Source: JAFANK01 sp036741695 (lineage in GTDB: Bacteria > Vulcanimicrobiota > Vulcanimicrobiia > Eremiobacterales > Eremiobacteraceae). Taken from it: a stretch of 25,457 bases of DNA. Shown here in pieces: positions 1 to 7,088 of the stretch. Both the position numbers and the translations under genes were made by a program. The stretch lies in assembly GCA_036741695.1 (NCBI GenBank), contig DAINRU010000031.1:1-25457 (forward strand). The letters run 5' to 3'. The notes under the pieces are model-generated. The model had not been told where the DNA came from. It searched no databases and saw only the letters and a program-made list of their open reading frames with translations. How positions within the stretch are numbered: the stretch's first letter is position 1; every line of letters starts with the position of its first letter.

Positions 1-1046
1 CAGAACTTCGCGCCGGGGGCAGTCGCCGCGTGGCAATTCGGGCACTCACCGATGGCCGCCACTGCCGCGCCGCAATTAGGGCAGAACTTCGAACCGGCTG
101 GGATCTGCGCCTGGCATTTCGCGCACGTCACTAGCGCCGCCGCCGCACCGGCTGCGGCCGCTCCAGCGCCGCCGCCCTGCGTGGCTTGCGCAGCGGCTTG
201 TTGCATCGCTTGGTTGATCATGCCAGGCATCTGCATGCCAAGACCAAGACCCATGCCCAAACCAGCCGCTGAACCTGCCGAGCCGCCCGGATTCTGCGCC
301 GCCTCTTCCAGCGACTTGGCGGCTTTGAACTGCATGTACTGACCCATGTTGCCGACCACACCCATGCCGGTGCGCTCGTCGATGACCTTCTGCACGTCAT
401 CCGGCGGCGTGATCGCATTGATGAGGAAGTCGATGAGCTCGACGCCATATTGCGCGAAGTCGTCCTTGACGCGCGCCTTGCCGGCCGCACCAAGCGCGTC
501 GTAGTACTTGGGCAGGTCGAGGATGCTCTTGATCGTCTCGCCGAGCAAGTTGTTCAGGCGCGAGACGATGATGTTGCGGAAGAAATCCTGCAGCGCGTCC
601 GAGGTGTAGACGTTGGCCGTGCCCACCACTTTGTTGACGAAGAGCTGCGGATCGGTGACGCGCACGCTGAAGATGCCGTATGCGCGCAGCCGCACCATGG
701 CGAATTCGCTGTCACGGAAGAGGATTGGTTCGGCAGTGCCCCAGTGCTGGTTGGTGAAGACCTTGAGCGCGACGAAATAGACTTCTGACTGGAACGGCGA
801 GGTGCCGCCGAAGGGCATCGAGAGCAGACCGGTGACGAGCGGCAGGTTCTGCGTCGACAGCGTGTAGCGGCCGGGTTGGAATGTGTCGAGCGCCTTGCCG
901 TCGCGGAAGAACACCGCTGCTTGGCTCTCCTGCACGATGAGCTGGCTGCCCCACTTGATGTCGGTGGAGCCTGCCTCCGGCCAACGGTGGACGATCTGCT
1001 GACCGCTGTTGTCAAAGAATTCGATGACCGAGAGTCCGAGCGCCAT
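1..1046 (-). CDS. SPFH-domain protein with C-terminal zinc ribbons (partial, runs off the left edge)
   Basis: The frame is open from an ATG at 1046 to the window edge, so the 3' end is missing. It begins MALGLSVIEFFDNSGQQIVH, and a purine-rich AGCAGGAAAC precedes the start. The N-terminal ~230 residues resemble the SPFH/virion-core-like (YdjI-type) family, including the stretch around FRNIIVSRLNNLLGETIKSI. Next comes a Gly/Ala/Met/Gln-rich linker. The last visible ~50 residues carry zinc-ribbon knuckles: CAKC, CPNC, CPNC, then a Cys at the edge. Family members assemble at membranes, and YdjI in Bacillus works with a PspA-type protein; a membrane-stress or scaffold role here is inference. It is the last visible gene of a set with the 1184-2155 and 2163-2780 genes. 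The 137-bp gap before it (1047-1183) shows no promoter I can defend. Confidence 0.85.
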   Translation of the reverse strand, partial: MALGLSVIEFFDNSGQQIVHRWPEAGSTDIKWGSQLIVQESQAAVFFRDGKALDTFQPGRYTLSTQNLPLVTGLLSMPFGGTSPFQSEVYFVALKVFTNQHWGTAEPILFRDSEFAMVRLRAYGIFSVRVTDPQLFVNKVVGTANVYTSDALQDFFRNIIVSRLNNLLGETIKSILDLPKYYDALGAAGKARVKDDFAQYGVELIDFLINAITPPDDVQKVIDERTGMGVVGNMGQYMQFKAAKSLEEAAQNPGGSAGSAAGLGMGLGLGMQMPGMINQAMQQAAAQATQGGGAGAAAAGAAAALVTCAKCQAQIPAGSKFCPNCGAAVAAIGECPNCHAATAPGAKF

Positions 1047-1183
1047 GTTTCCTGCTACCTCAAAACATCAGACGTTTGCTGTGCCACTACAGATACTTAG
1101 GTGGTCGGCACAAGTTTCAAGGAAGGCCAGGTATGTCCCGCTCGACGCGTGTTGCAGTTCACAGCCCCTACGGGAAGAGTGTC

Positions 1184-2155
1184 TTAGCGCGACGCCCGCG
1201 GCGACGGCGTGGTGAAATAGCTATCCGGTAGGTACGCGAACGGCATGATATCGTAGGCGCGGATCGCGATGGCGACATTGGCGTGCCAGACGAGCGCATA
1301 GCCCTTGACGGCCCCATCAAAACTTGTCACCATCCACGACTTGTCGACCTGCGTGAAGTTCGCATTCCCTTGCCCGCCTGCGCCCGCGGCGACGGCGCGG
1401 TAGGTGAAGGCGGCGCTTGCCTTGCGGATCAGATTCGTCGAGGTGTCGACCCACAAATCGGTCAGTGGATGTTCGCTCGCGTTGGCCAACGCGACCAGAT
1501 GAAGATGGTACGTCGGGCTGTCGTTCATCGGTTCCACGGCGACGAACGTGATGCGATAGTAACGGCTTGCGCTCACGCTCAGCGTGCCGAGCGACGGTGG
1601 CGCGGCGAGGCCAGGGGCAGGCGACACGCCCGTGTTCGGGCTCTGGGTTGGGGTCGGGCTCGCGCTGCTTGCTGGGGCTGCCGCGGGCCTGGGCGATGGA
1701 CTCGAGCTTTCGTCGAGCGCAACGGGTGCCGGCGCGAACAACGTAAGTGGGACTGCCTCGTGCGTGGTCAAGTCCTGGCTGAGCGACGTGGCGTCTTTCG
1801 CCCGATACCAGACCTGATACGTATAATGATGGTTGGCATGATCGATAGTGAGGGCGTATCCGGTTCTGCCTTGATAGCGCTCTGGGTTGATCTGCAAGTT
1901 GTGGGTGTCGACCTCGAGCTTGTAGGCGAGGTAGGACGGCGTCGGCTGCGCCTGCGCAGTTCGCATGGCACGCATGGCGCCGACGAAGATGGCGTAGGGG
2001 TCGGGTGTGGCGGATGCCGCAGCCTGGGGCGTAGGCGGCACGCCGATGGGTTGGTTGCTTGGCGTGTCAGCGAGAGCGATCATCGCACACGCGATGACAA
2101 AGGCCGCGTGCCAAGCCGCGGCCTTGTGATTGGCGGTCTTCGGGACGGATTTCAA
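1184..2155 (-). CDS. Secreted protein of unknown function
   Basis: The product is 323 aa. The N-terminus has a basic stretch and a hydrophobic core (HAAFVIACAMIALA) followed by DTPSNQ, which looks like a Sec signal peptide. A Pro/Ala/Ser/Thr-rich linker lies near residues 150-185 and separates two beta-rich segments. The first runs from about 70 to 140 (YLAYKLEVDTHNLQI onward) and the second from about 190 to the end. The pattern of an extracytoplasmic lipid- or ligand-binding fold is possible, but I do not recognise the family. It starts 7 nt after the stop of the upstream gene at 2163, so the two are probably cotranscribed, with the SPFH gene further downstream. No catalytic motif is visible. 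Confidence 0.75.
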   Translation of the reverse strand: MKSVPKTANHKAAAWHAAFVIACAMIALADTPSNQPIGVPPTPQAAASATPDPYAIFVGAMRAMRTAQAQPTPSYLAYKLEVDTHNLQINPERYQGRTGYALTIDHANHHYTYQVWYRAKDATSLSQDLTTHEAVPLTLFAPAPVALDESSSPSPRPAAAPASSASPTPTQSPNTGVSPAPGLAAPPSLGTLSVSASRYYRITFVAVEPMNDSPTYHLHLVALANASEHPLTDLWVDTSTNLIRKASAAFTYRAVAAGAGGQGNANFTQVDKSWMVTSFDGAVKGYALVWHANVAIAIRAYDIMPFAYLPDSYFTTPSPRASR

Positions 2156-2162
2156 CCGCGGT

Positions 2163-2780
2163 CTACGGCGTCGGCAGTCCGTCGAAGAGATGTTTGCGCG
2201 CGTCGAAGCGGCGATCGAACTCCGCTGTCAGCGCATCGAGCTTGGCAAGGGCTGCCTTGAGGTGGGTCGCATCGTTGGAACCCTGTTCGACCTCATTTGT
2301 CGCGTCGTCGAATACGCCCAACTCTTGCATGAGCCCAGCGTCATACTGGTAGATGCGGGTGAGCTCTGCCTCGCCCATCTGCACGCGGTCAAAAACGGCC
2401 GCATAACCGTAATCTGCAAAACGCATCCGGTCGATGAGTTTCTCCAAACGGCGTCCGCTCTGGTCGATGAGCGCGAGGTTATCCATGTTCCCGCTGCGCG
2501 ACAGCGTATCGGTCACCCCGTCGAGCCGGCCTTTGATCTTTGCCAGACGTTCCCCGATGACCGCGCGCAGCTGCTTGTCGGCGATGCGCCGGTCCTCAAC
2601 GCCTTTGTAGCCGGCGAAGCCCGGGATGTAGCTGGCCAGATTCGAGAGCGCCTCGCCAATGCTGCCTGCGTGCGTGATGCTCGGATGCGGTGCGGCCGCT
2701 TGGGCAGGGGTGGCTTGGGCTGGCGCATTGGCGGCAGGCGTGGGCTGCGTCGGGCCGCTGCTCGAATTGCTCGTATCCAT
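2163..2780 (-). CDS. Predicted helical/coiled-coil protein, unknown function
   Basis: The product is 205 aa. The first ~45 residues are a low-complexity Pro/Ala/Gln/Ser tail. Next comes a motif IPGFAGYKGVEDRRIADKQL (about residues 52-71), then a long charged helical region ending near residue 195. I associate the GYKG-xxDRR-AD-xLR motif with small uncharacterised proteins in Chloroflexota-like genomes, but cannot name a family. No membrane segment is visible. The ATG at 2780 follows an AAGGAG about 12 nt upstream, which is a loose spacing. It is the first gene of the set that continues into the secreted and SPFH proteins. The helical nature plus an SPFH partner recalls PspA/YdjF with YdjI, but sequence identity to PspA is not evident. 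Confidence 0.7.
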   Translation of the reverse strand: MDTSNSSSGPTQPTPAANAPAQATPAQAAAPHPSITHAGSIGEALSNLASYIPGFAGYKGVEDRRIADKQLRAVIGERLAKIKGRLDGVTDTLSRSGNMDNLALIDQSGRRLEKLIDRMRFADYGYAAVFDRVQMGEAELTRIYQYDAGLMQELGVFDDATNEVEQGSNDATHLKAALAKLDALTAEFDRRFDARKHLFDGLPTP

Positions 2781-2884
2781 TATATGACATGCTCCTTCGC
2801 CTGGGCGTCGCCCGGCTTGCCTCTGTACTACCTAGACGGCGGTGCGGATGTTGCACCGTATCCGCGAGGCTGGCGTAGCCCCGG

Positions 2885-3907
2885 TCACACCGCTTCCGAC
2901 AACGCTTCTCGCCCTTCGGCCGCCGCACTTCGAGTCCTTGCGTCGGCTAAGATGATGCGCACGTTATCCGCCGACGGTTCGTGGTTGATCCGCTCGCGCA
3001 GCGCCGACGCGCCCTCGATGCCTTTGAGATACCAACCGAGGTGCTTGCGCATCTGCAGCACTCCTGACTTCTCTCCATAACGCTCGATCATCGCATCGAA
3101 ATGGGTGAGCGCGAAATCGATTCGTTCTTCCACGCTCGGCGCGGGTGGCGTGCCTTCGCCGCGCATCACGCAGGCGATCTCGCGGATGAGCCAGGGATTG
3201 CCAAGCGACGCTCGCCCCACCATGATCGCGTCGACGCCGGTCTCGCCCATGCGACGCAGCGCATCGGCGCCGCTCTGGATGTCGCCGTTGCCGATCACCG
3301 GCACGCTCACCGCTTCTTTAAGCCGCGCGATATGCGACCAGTCAGCCTGGCCTTTGTAGAACTGCTGGCCATACCGTCCGTGCAGCGTGAAGGCGTCGAT
3401 GCCCGCCGCCTCCGCTCGCTTGGCGATCTCGATAAAGGTGTATTGCGAGGCTGACCAGCCCAAGCGCATCTTCACCGTCACCGGTACGCGGTGCACCGCC
3501 TTGCGCACCGCCGCGCAGATGGCCACGGCCAGATCGGGGTCGCGTAAGATCGCCGCACCGTCCCCGCCTTTGACGATCTTGGGCGCGGGGCAGCCGAAAT
3601 TGATGTCAACGATATCGGCGCCGCACTCCTCGACGAAGGCGGCCGCTTGCGCCATGACCTCAGGATCGTTGCCGTGGAGCTGGACCGAGGTCGGCCGCTC
3701 CTCCGGGTACACGTCGATCATCTCGAGCGTGCGCCGGTTCATGCGCACAAGCGACTGCGCCGAGACGAACTCGCTCACCGTCAGGCCCAGGCCAAAGGGC
3801 TTGAGCAGCTTGCGGAAGAGCGCGTTCGTGACGCCCGCCATCGGCGCGAGGGCCAGCGGCGGAAATATGGAAATGCCTGCGATGACGAGCGGCCGGACGG
3901 GAGCCAT
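2885..3907 (-). CDS. dusB: tRNA-dihydrouridine synthase (DusB family)
   Basis: This FMN-dependent enzyme reduces uridine to dihydrouridine in the tRNA D-loop. The 340-aa product starts at the ATG at 3907, directly before the conserved barrel; an in-frame extension to 3988 would overlap the divergent gene and has no family residues. Visible motifs are APMAGVTN (residues 21-28, FMN site), QLHGNDPE (76-83) and DINFGCPAPKIV (101-112) with the catalytic Cys106. Further on are KMRLGW, HGRYGQQFYKGQADW, VPVIGNGDI and GVDAIMVGRASLGNPW. Length is normal for DusB. It is divergent from the M20 hydrolase, with 62 bp between start codons. No terminator is evident before the next minus-strand gene at 2780. 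Confidence 0.95.
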   Translation of the reverse strand: MAPVRPLVIAGISIFPPLALAPMAGVTNALFRKLLKPFGLGLTVSEFVSAQSLVRMNRRTLEMIDVYPEERPTSVQLHGNDPEVMAQAAAFVEECGADIVDINFGCPAPKIVKGGDGAAILRDPDLAVAICAAVRKAVHRVPVTVKMRLGWSASQYTFIEIAKRAEAAGIDAFTLHGRYGQQFYKGQADWSHIARLKEAVSVPVIGNGDIQSGADALRRMGETGVDAIMVGRASLGNPWLIREIACVMRGEGTPPAPSVEERIDFALTHFDAMIERYGEKSGVLQMRKHLGWYLKGIEGASALRERINHEPSADNVRIILADARTRSAAAEGREALSEAV

Positions 3908-3969
3908 TACGTGATGGTTCGAGCGCAGCCGCTGCGACGCCTCGCCTATTCGCCGGAAAGGAACCTCTT

Positions 3970-5166
3970 GTGCACTCCACCTTGACAATCAATGTGCCCG
4001 GTCCGGTCGTGCAGGATGTCATCGACCTGCGCCGCGACATCCACGCGCATCCGGAACTGGGCTTCGAGGAGGTCCGCACGGCGGGGGTCGTCGCCGATCG
4101 TCTGCGACGCCTTGGCTATGAGGTCAGAACAGGCATCGCGCAGACTGGGGTGATCGGGATTTTGCGCACCGGGCGGCCGGGCCGATGCATCTTATTACGC
4201 GCCGATATGGACGCGCTTCCGGTGCAGGAGCAGGGCGAATTGCCGTTCGCCTCGACCATTGCGGGCAAGATGCATGCCTGCGGACATGATGCGCACGTCG
4301 CCATCCTCCTCGGTGCTGCTGGCATGATCGTGGAGCGCAAGGATGCGCTGTGCGGCACGATCGTCTTGTGTTTCCAGCCGGCCGAGGAAGGCAAAGGCGG
4401 CGCAGCGGCCATGGTCGCGGAGGGCATTCTCGACGATCCGCACGTGGATGCGGTCTTCGGTCTCCACGTGTGGTCGCAGTTCGCAAGCGGTGTCGTGCTC
4501 ACCCGACCGGGTCCGATGATGGCGGCGAGTGACTCGATCGAGATCACGATCAAGGGCAGGGGTGGACACGGTGCGCAACCGGAGCACACGATCGATCCCA
4601 TCGTGACCGCCGCGCAGTTCGTCTCGACCGTGCAGACGGTGGTCAGCCGCAAACTCGATCCGCTCGAGCCGACGGTGGTGTCGATCGGGGCGATCCATGG
4701 AGGCACAGCCCATAACGTCATCCCCGACGACGTCCGCCTGCTCGGCACGGTGCGCACGTTCAATGAAGAGCTGCGCGACGTCATGTCCGCTAAGATCGAG
4801 ACGGTCCTGCGCGGATGCTGCGAGAGCTCGCAAGCCACCTACGACTATACGTTCCTGCGCCGCTACCCGGTGACGTCAAATCACGCGGGTGAGACGGAGT
4901 ACCTCATAGACCTGGCGGAGAGAACGCTCGGAGCACATCTCGTCGCCGAGCAACCTAAGATCATGGGAGCCGAGGACTTCTCGTTCATGCTGCAACGCCG
5001 CCCGGGCTGCTTCTTCTTCCTCGGCGCGCAGCTCGACCCGCAGGTCGACGCCCCGCACCATAGCCCCCGCTTTGCCATCGACGAGCGGGCGTTCGAGCAT
5101 GGTGTGCGCATGATGGTGGCACTGGCGCAGGATGCGCCGCGCCAAAAGTCAGCTGATGGGGTCTAG
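3970..5166 (+). CDS. M20 family metallopeptidase/amidohydrolase (N-acyl-amino-acid or hippurate hydrolase type)
   Basis: The 398-aa product hydrolyses an amide bond, probably releasing an amino acid from an N-acyl compound; the exact substrate cannot be read from sequence. The GTG start at 3970 is supported by GGAAAGGA about 7 nt upstream. Features of the M20D subfamily are RRDIHAHPELGFEE (21-34), LLRADMDALP (75-84) and the metal-site HACGHDAH (102-109, Cys104/His106). Also present are PAEEGKGGA (137-145, catalytic/metal Glu), GLHVW (164-168) and a C-terminal APHHSPRFAIDERAF with the last metal histidine. A lid/dimerisation domain with GRGGHGAQPE lies in the middle. It has no signal peptide, so it is cytoplasmic. 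No operon partner is visible. Confidence 0.93.
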   Translation: MHSTLTINVPGPVVQDVIDLRRDIHAHPELGFEEVRTAGVVADRLRRLGYEVRTGIAQTGVIGILRTGRPGRCILLRADMDALPVQEQGELPFASTIAGKMHACGHDAHVAILLGAAGMIVERKDALCGTIVLCFQPAEEGKGGAAAMVAEGILDDPHVDAVFGLHVWSQFASGVVLTRPGPMMAASDSIEITIKGRGGHGAQPEHTIDPIVTAAQFVSTVQTVVSRKLDPLEPTVVSIGAIHGGTAHNVIPDDVRLLGTVRTFNEELRDVMSAKIETVLRGCCESSQATYDYTFLRRYPVTSNHAGETEYLIDLAERTLGAHLVAEQPKIMGAEDFSFMLQRRPGCFFFLGAQLDPQVDAPHHSPRFAIDERAFEHGVRMMVALAQDAPRQKSADGV

Positions 5167-5194
5167 GTCAGGTCGTAAGAAGCGTTGCCAGGAG

Positions 5195-5302
5195 TTACCC
5201 GGCCAGCGCAGCACCGACGAGCAGCAGCGCCACGCTCAATGCTGCGAGGCAGAGGAGCACATACAGCAAACGGCTAGCTGACGTTCTCGGTCGAAGCTGC
5301 AT
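5195..5302 (-). CDS. Possible 35-aa single-pass membrane protein
   Basis: From the ATG at 5302 the product is 35 aa: a basic N-terminus (MQLRPRTSASR) and one uninterrupted hydrophobic helix (LLYVLLCLAALSVALLLVGA). AAAAAAGGACAAGGC sits just upstream and gives a good Shine-Dalgarno sequence (AAGGA, 6-nt spacing). The same frame is open further upstream to 5401, but those residues look non-coding. It is convergent with the M20 gene and divergent from the MarR gene at 5428, which could mean MarR controls it. The family is unrecognised. Evidence is limited to the ribosome site and composition. Confidence 0.4.
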   Translation of the reverse strand: MQLRPRTSASRLLYVLLCLAALSVALLLVGAALAG

Positions 5303-5427
5303 GCCTTGTCCTTTTTTCAAATGTAAAATCGCAGCAGTGTCATAATGCATGGCTTTCGAGACTTCTATAGGATTACGCACGTCGTTGTCGGAAGCACGCA
5401 ACGCGTTATGTCGAATAGTAAAGCAGG

Positions 5428-5443
5428 TTGACTAATTTGTCAA
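5428..5443. promoter_or_regulatory. Palindrome TTGAC-N6-GTCAA, candidate MarR operator
   Basis: The sequence TTGACTAATTTGTCAA is a perfect 5-6-5 inverted repeat. Its size and TTGA/TCAA ends suit a MarR-family dimer site. It covers the putative TTG start codon of the MarR gene, so binding would be autoregulatory. The assignment is inference from symmetry and position. Confidence 0.45.
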
Positions 5444-5907
5444 GACGATTGGCTTCAGGCCCCTCCGTCCGCATCGCGGTCGACTTGATGCGCCTTTGGA
5501 CCCTGCTCTCCGAGACCTATAATACGGAAATGACCCATACGAAGTTCCCGGACGTGCGCATATCGTACGGACAGGTGTTTGGTTATATCGACGACGATGG
5601 GATGACCATAACGCAGCTCGCCAGTCGCGCCGGCATATCAAAGCAGGCGATGGCGGAGCTCGTCGATCGACTAGAAGAATCAGGGTACGTGAAACGGACT
5701 CCAGATCCACGCGATGGCCGTGCCAAGCTCATCCGCACAACCGATAAAGGCGAGCGTCAGATAGAGGCCTCGCGCAAAGTCATTCGGGCCATCGAGCGGC
5801 GCTGGGCGAAATTCGTGGGTGATGGCCGCCTCAACCAGCTCCGCGCGACGCTGCGAGAGCTAGCGGAGATAGAAGCGCGTGAGCACGCCAATGGAAAGAT
5901 CTCGTAG
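5428..5907 (+). CDS. MarR family transcriptional regulator
   Basis: The product is up to 159 aa. It has an N-terminal dimerisation helix (SVRIAVDLMRLWTLLSET), then a winged HTH with recognition region ITQLASRAGISKQAMAELVD. The wing is RTPDPRDGRAKLIRTTDKG, and a C-terminal dimerisation helix follows. DPRDGR is the classic MarR wing signature. The start is uncertain: TTG at 5428 abuts AGCAGG, and another TTG lies at 5437. The candidate operator 5428-5443 overlaps both. The ligand and the regulon are unknown; the nearest potential targets are itself and the 35-aa membrane ORF. It is convergent with the SDR gene, and no terminator is visible in the 29-bp gap. Confidence 0.9.
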   Translation: MTNLSRRLASGPSVRIAVDLMRLWTLLSETYNTEMTHTKFPDVRISYGQVFGYIDDDGMTITQLASRAGISKQAMAELVDRLEESGYVKRTPDPRDGRAKLIRTTDKGERQIEASRKVIRAIERRWAKFVGDGRLNQLRATLRELAEIEAREHANGKIS

Positions 5908-5936
5908 CACAGCGAGCTTGGGAACTGCTCCGTGCA

Positions 5937-6704
5937 TCAGTAGAGCGATTTGATCAACCCGCCATCCACGGCGATCGTCTGACCGGTCACATAGCCTGCC
6001 GGCTCACCGCATAAGAACGCCACCATCGGCGCGAATTCCGCCGGCGTTGCGACGTGCCCGATCGGGATCTCCTCGAGCGCGGCCTTGTGCAGCGCCTCAT
6101 CATCAGGGTAGAGATGGCGCAGCCGGTCGGTGAGCACGCGGCCAGTCGCGATCGCATTCACCGTGACGCCGCTACGCGCCACCTCGAGCGACAGCGTCTT
6201 GAGCGCTGCGATGAGCGCGATCCGAAACGCATTGGAGAGCGCGAGCGTGGGGATCGGCTGCTTGACCGAGCTGGACGTGAGCGCAACGATTCGTCCCCAG
6301 CTCTTGGCCTTCATCGCGGGCAGGACGCCGTCGACCAGCTCGAGCATGTTGCGCAGCGTCGAGCGGTATCCCGCATCCCAGTCGGCAAGCGTCAGGTCGA
6401 GGAATTTTCCAGGCTTCGGGCCACCGCTATTGGCGACCAGTATCGACGGGTCGCCGAACGCATCGCGAACTGCCGCGAGCAGCTTTTTGATCGACGCCGG
6501 ATCGTCGAGGTCGGCCTCAAATGCGCGGGCATCCTCCGCGCCGCGTTCCTTGGCTTGCATGGCGACCCGTTCTAACCGGTCGAGGCGGCGCGCAGCGACC
6601 GCGAGCGTCACCCCTTCGTGCGCGAGCGCGAGCGCGACCGCCTCACCGATACCCGAACTCGCTCCGGTCACGAGCGCGACTCGTCCTCGAATGCCGAGAT
6701 CCAT
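5937..6704 (-). CDS. SDR family oxidoreductase, atypical (BKR-like) without the YxxxK pair
   Basis: The 255-aa Rossmann protein has the cofactor motif TGASSGIG (13-20), a conserved ANSGGP (91-96, in place of NNAG) and a normal C-terminal PxxFAPMVAFLCGEPAGYVTGQ segment. The serine region TSSS (143-146) is present. However, the Tyr-x3-Lys catalytic pair aligns with Ser157-x3-Arg161 in the stretch LSNAFRIAL. An SDR subgroup annotated as beta-ketoacyl-ACP-reductase-like shares this loss, so it is probably genuine. The ATG at 6704 follows TAGGAG at good spacing. It is the third gene of an operon with the dehydratase and RidA, 9 nt after the ridA stop. The substrate is unknown. Confidence 0.9.
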   Translation of the reverse strand: MDLGIRGRVALVTGASSGIGEAVALALAHEGVTLAVAARRLDRLERVAMQAKERGAEDARAFEADLDDPASIKKLLAAVRDAFGDPSILVANSGGPKPGKFLDLTLADWDAGYRSTLRNMLELVDGVLPAMKAKSWGRIVALTSSSVKQPIPTLALSNAFRIALIAALKTLSLEVARSGVTVNAIATGRVLTDRLRHLYPDDEALHKAALEEIPIGHVATPAEFAPMVAFLCGEPAGYVTGQTIAVDGGLIKSLY

Positions 6705-6713
6705 GTGTGGCTC

Positions 6714-7070
6714 CTAGCGATCGTCGCGCGCGGCGATCGCGGCGATCTCGATTTTGTACTCAGGCGACGCAAGCTTGGCCTCCGCGCAGGCACGTGCCGG
6801 CGGCGCACCGGTGACGACCCACGCATCCCACACGGCATTCATCGCATCGTACGACGTGGCGTCGGCGAGCCATACGGTCGCCGAGAGCAAGCGCGACTTG
6901 TCGCTGCCCGCCTCAGCCAACACCTCGTCGATCCGAGCGAGGATCTGGCGCGTTTGCCCCGCGACGTCTGCTCCCGTGTCGCGAGCCACCGTCCCTGCGA
7001 TGTAGATCGTGTCGCCGTGCACCACGGCGTGACTCAGGCGTGGACCGGGTTTGATGCGGGTGATGGACAT
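6714..7070 (-). CDS. RidA/YjgF/YER057c/UK114 family enamine/imine deaminase
   Basis: The 118-aa single-domain protein hydrolyses reactive enamines/imines such as 2-aminoacrylate and 2-aminocrotonate. Visible family features are an N-terminal HAVVHGDTIYIAGTVARDT strand pair and the C-terminal PPARACAEAKLASPEYKIEI. In that segment the Arg of PARAC and the Glu of VEI/IEI line the trimer active site. The gene starts 18 nt after the dehydratase stop. This is a strong functional match because PLP dehydratases generate the intermediates that RidA clears. It is cytoplasmic. The subfamily (RidA proper or an Rid2-7 type) cannot be settled without alignment. Confidence 0.92.
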   Translation of the reverse strand: MSITRIKPGPRLSHAVVHGDTIYIAGTVARDTGADVAGQTRQILARIDEVLAEAGSDKSRLLSATVWLADATSYDAMNAVWDAWVVTGAPPARACAEAKLASPEYKIEIAAIAARDDR

Positions 7071-7088
7071 ATGCTCTCCTTGGGTTCT

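Noticed and set aside
1060..1075. Possible SOS-box-like CAGACGTTTG near the SPFH start
   Set aside because: It lacks the CGAAC half, so it does not fit the operator seen at lexA.
1283..2260. Long plus-strand open frame opposite the secreted-protein gene
   Set aside because: Arg/Gly-rich shadow with no ribosome site or domain; the minus strand has a signal peptide and good gene spacing.
3908..3988. N-terminal extension of dusB
   Set aside because: It would overlap the divergent M20 gene start and its ribosome site, and DusB proteins begin close to the first barrel strand.
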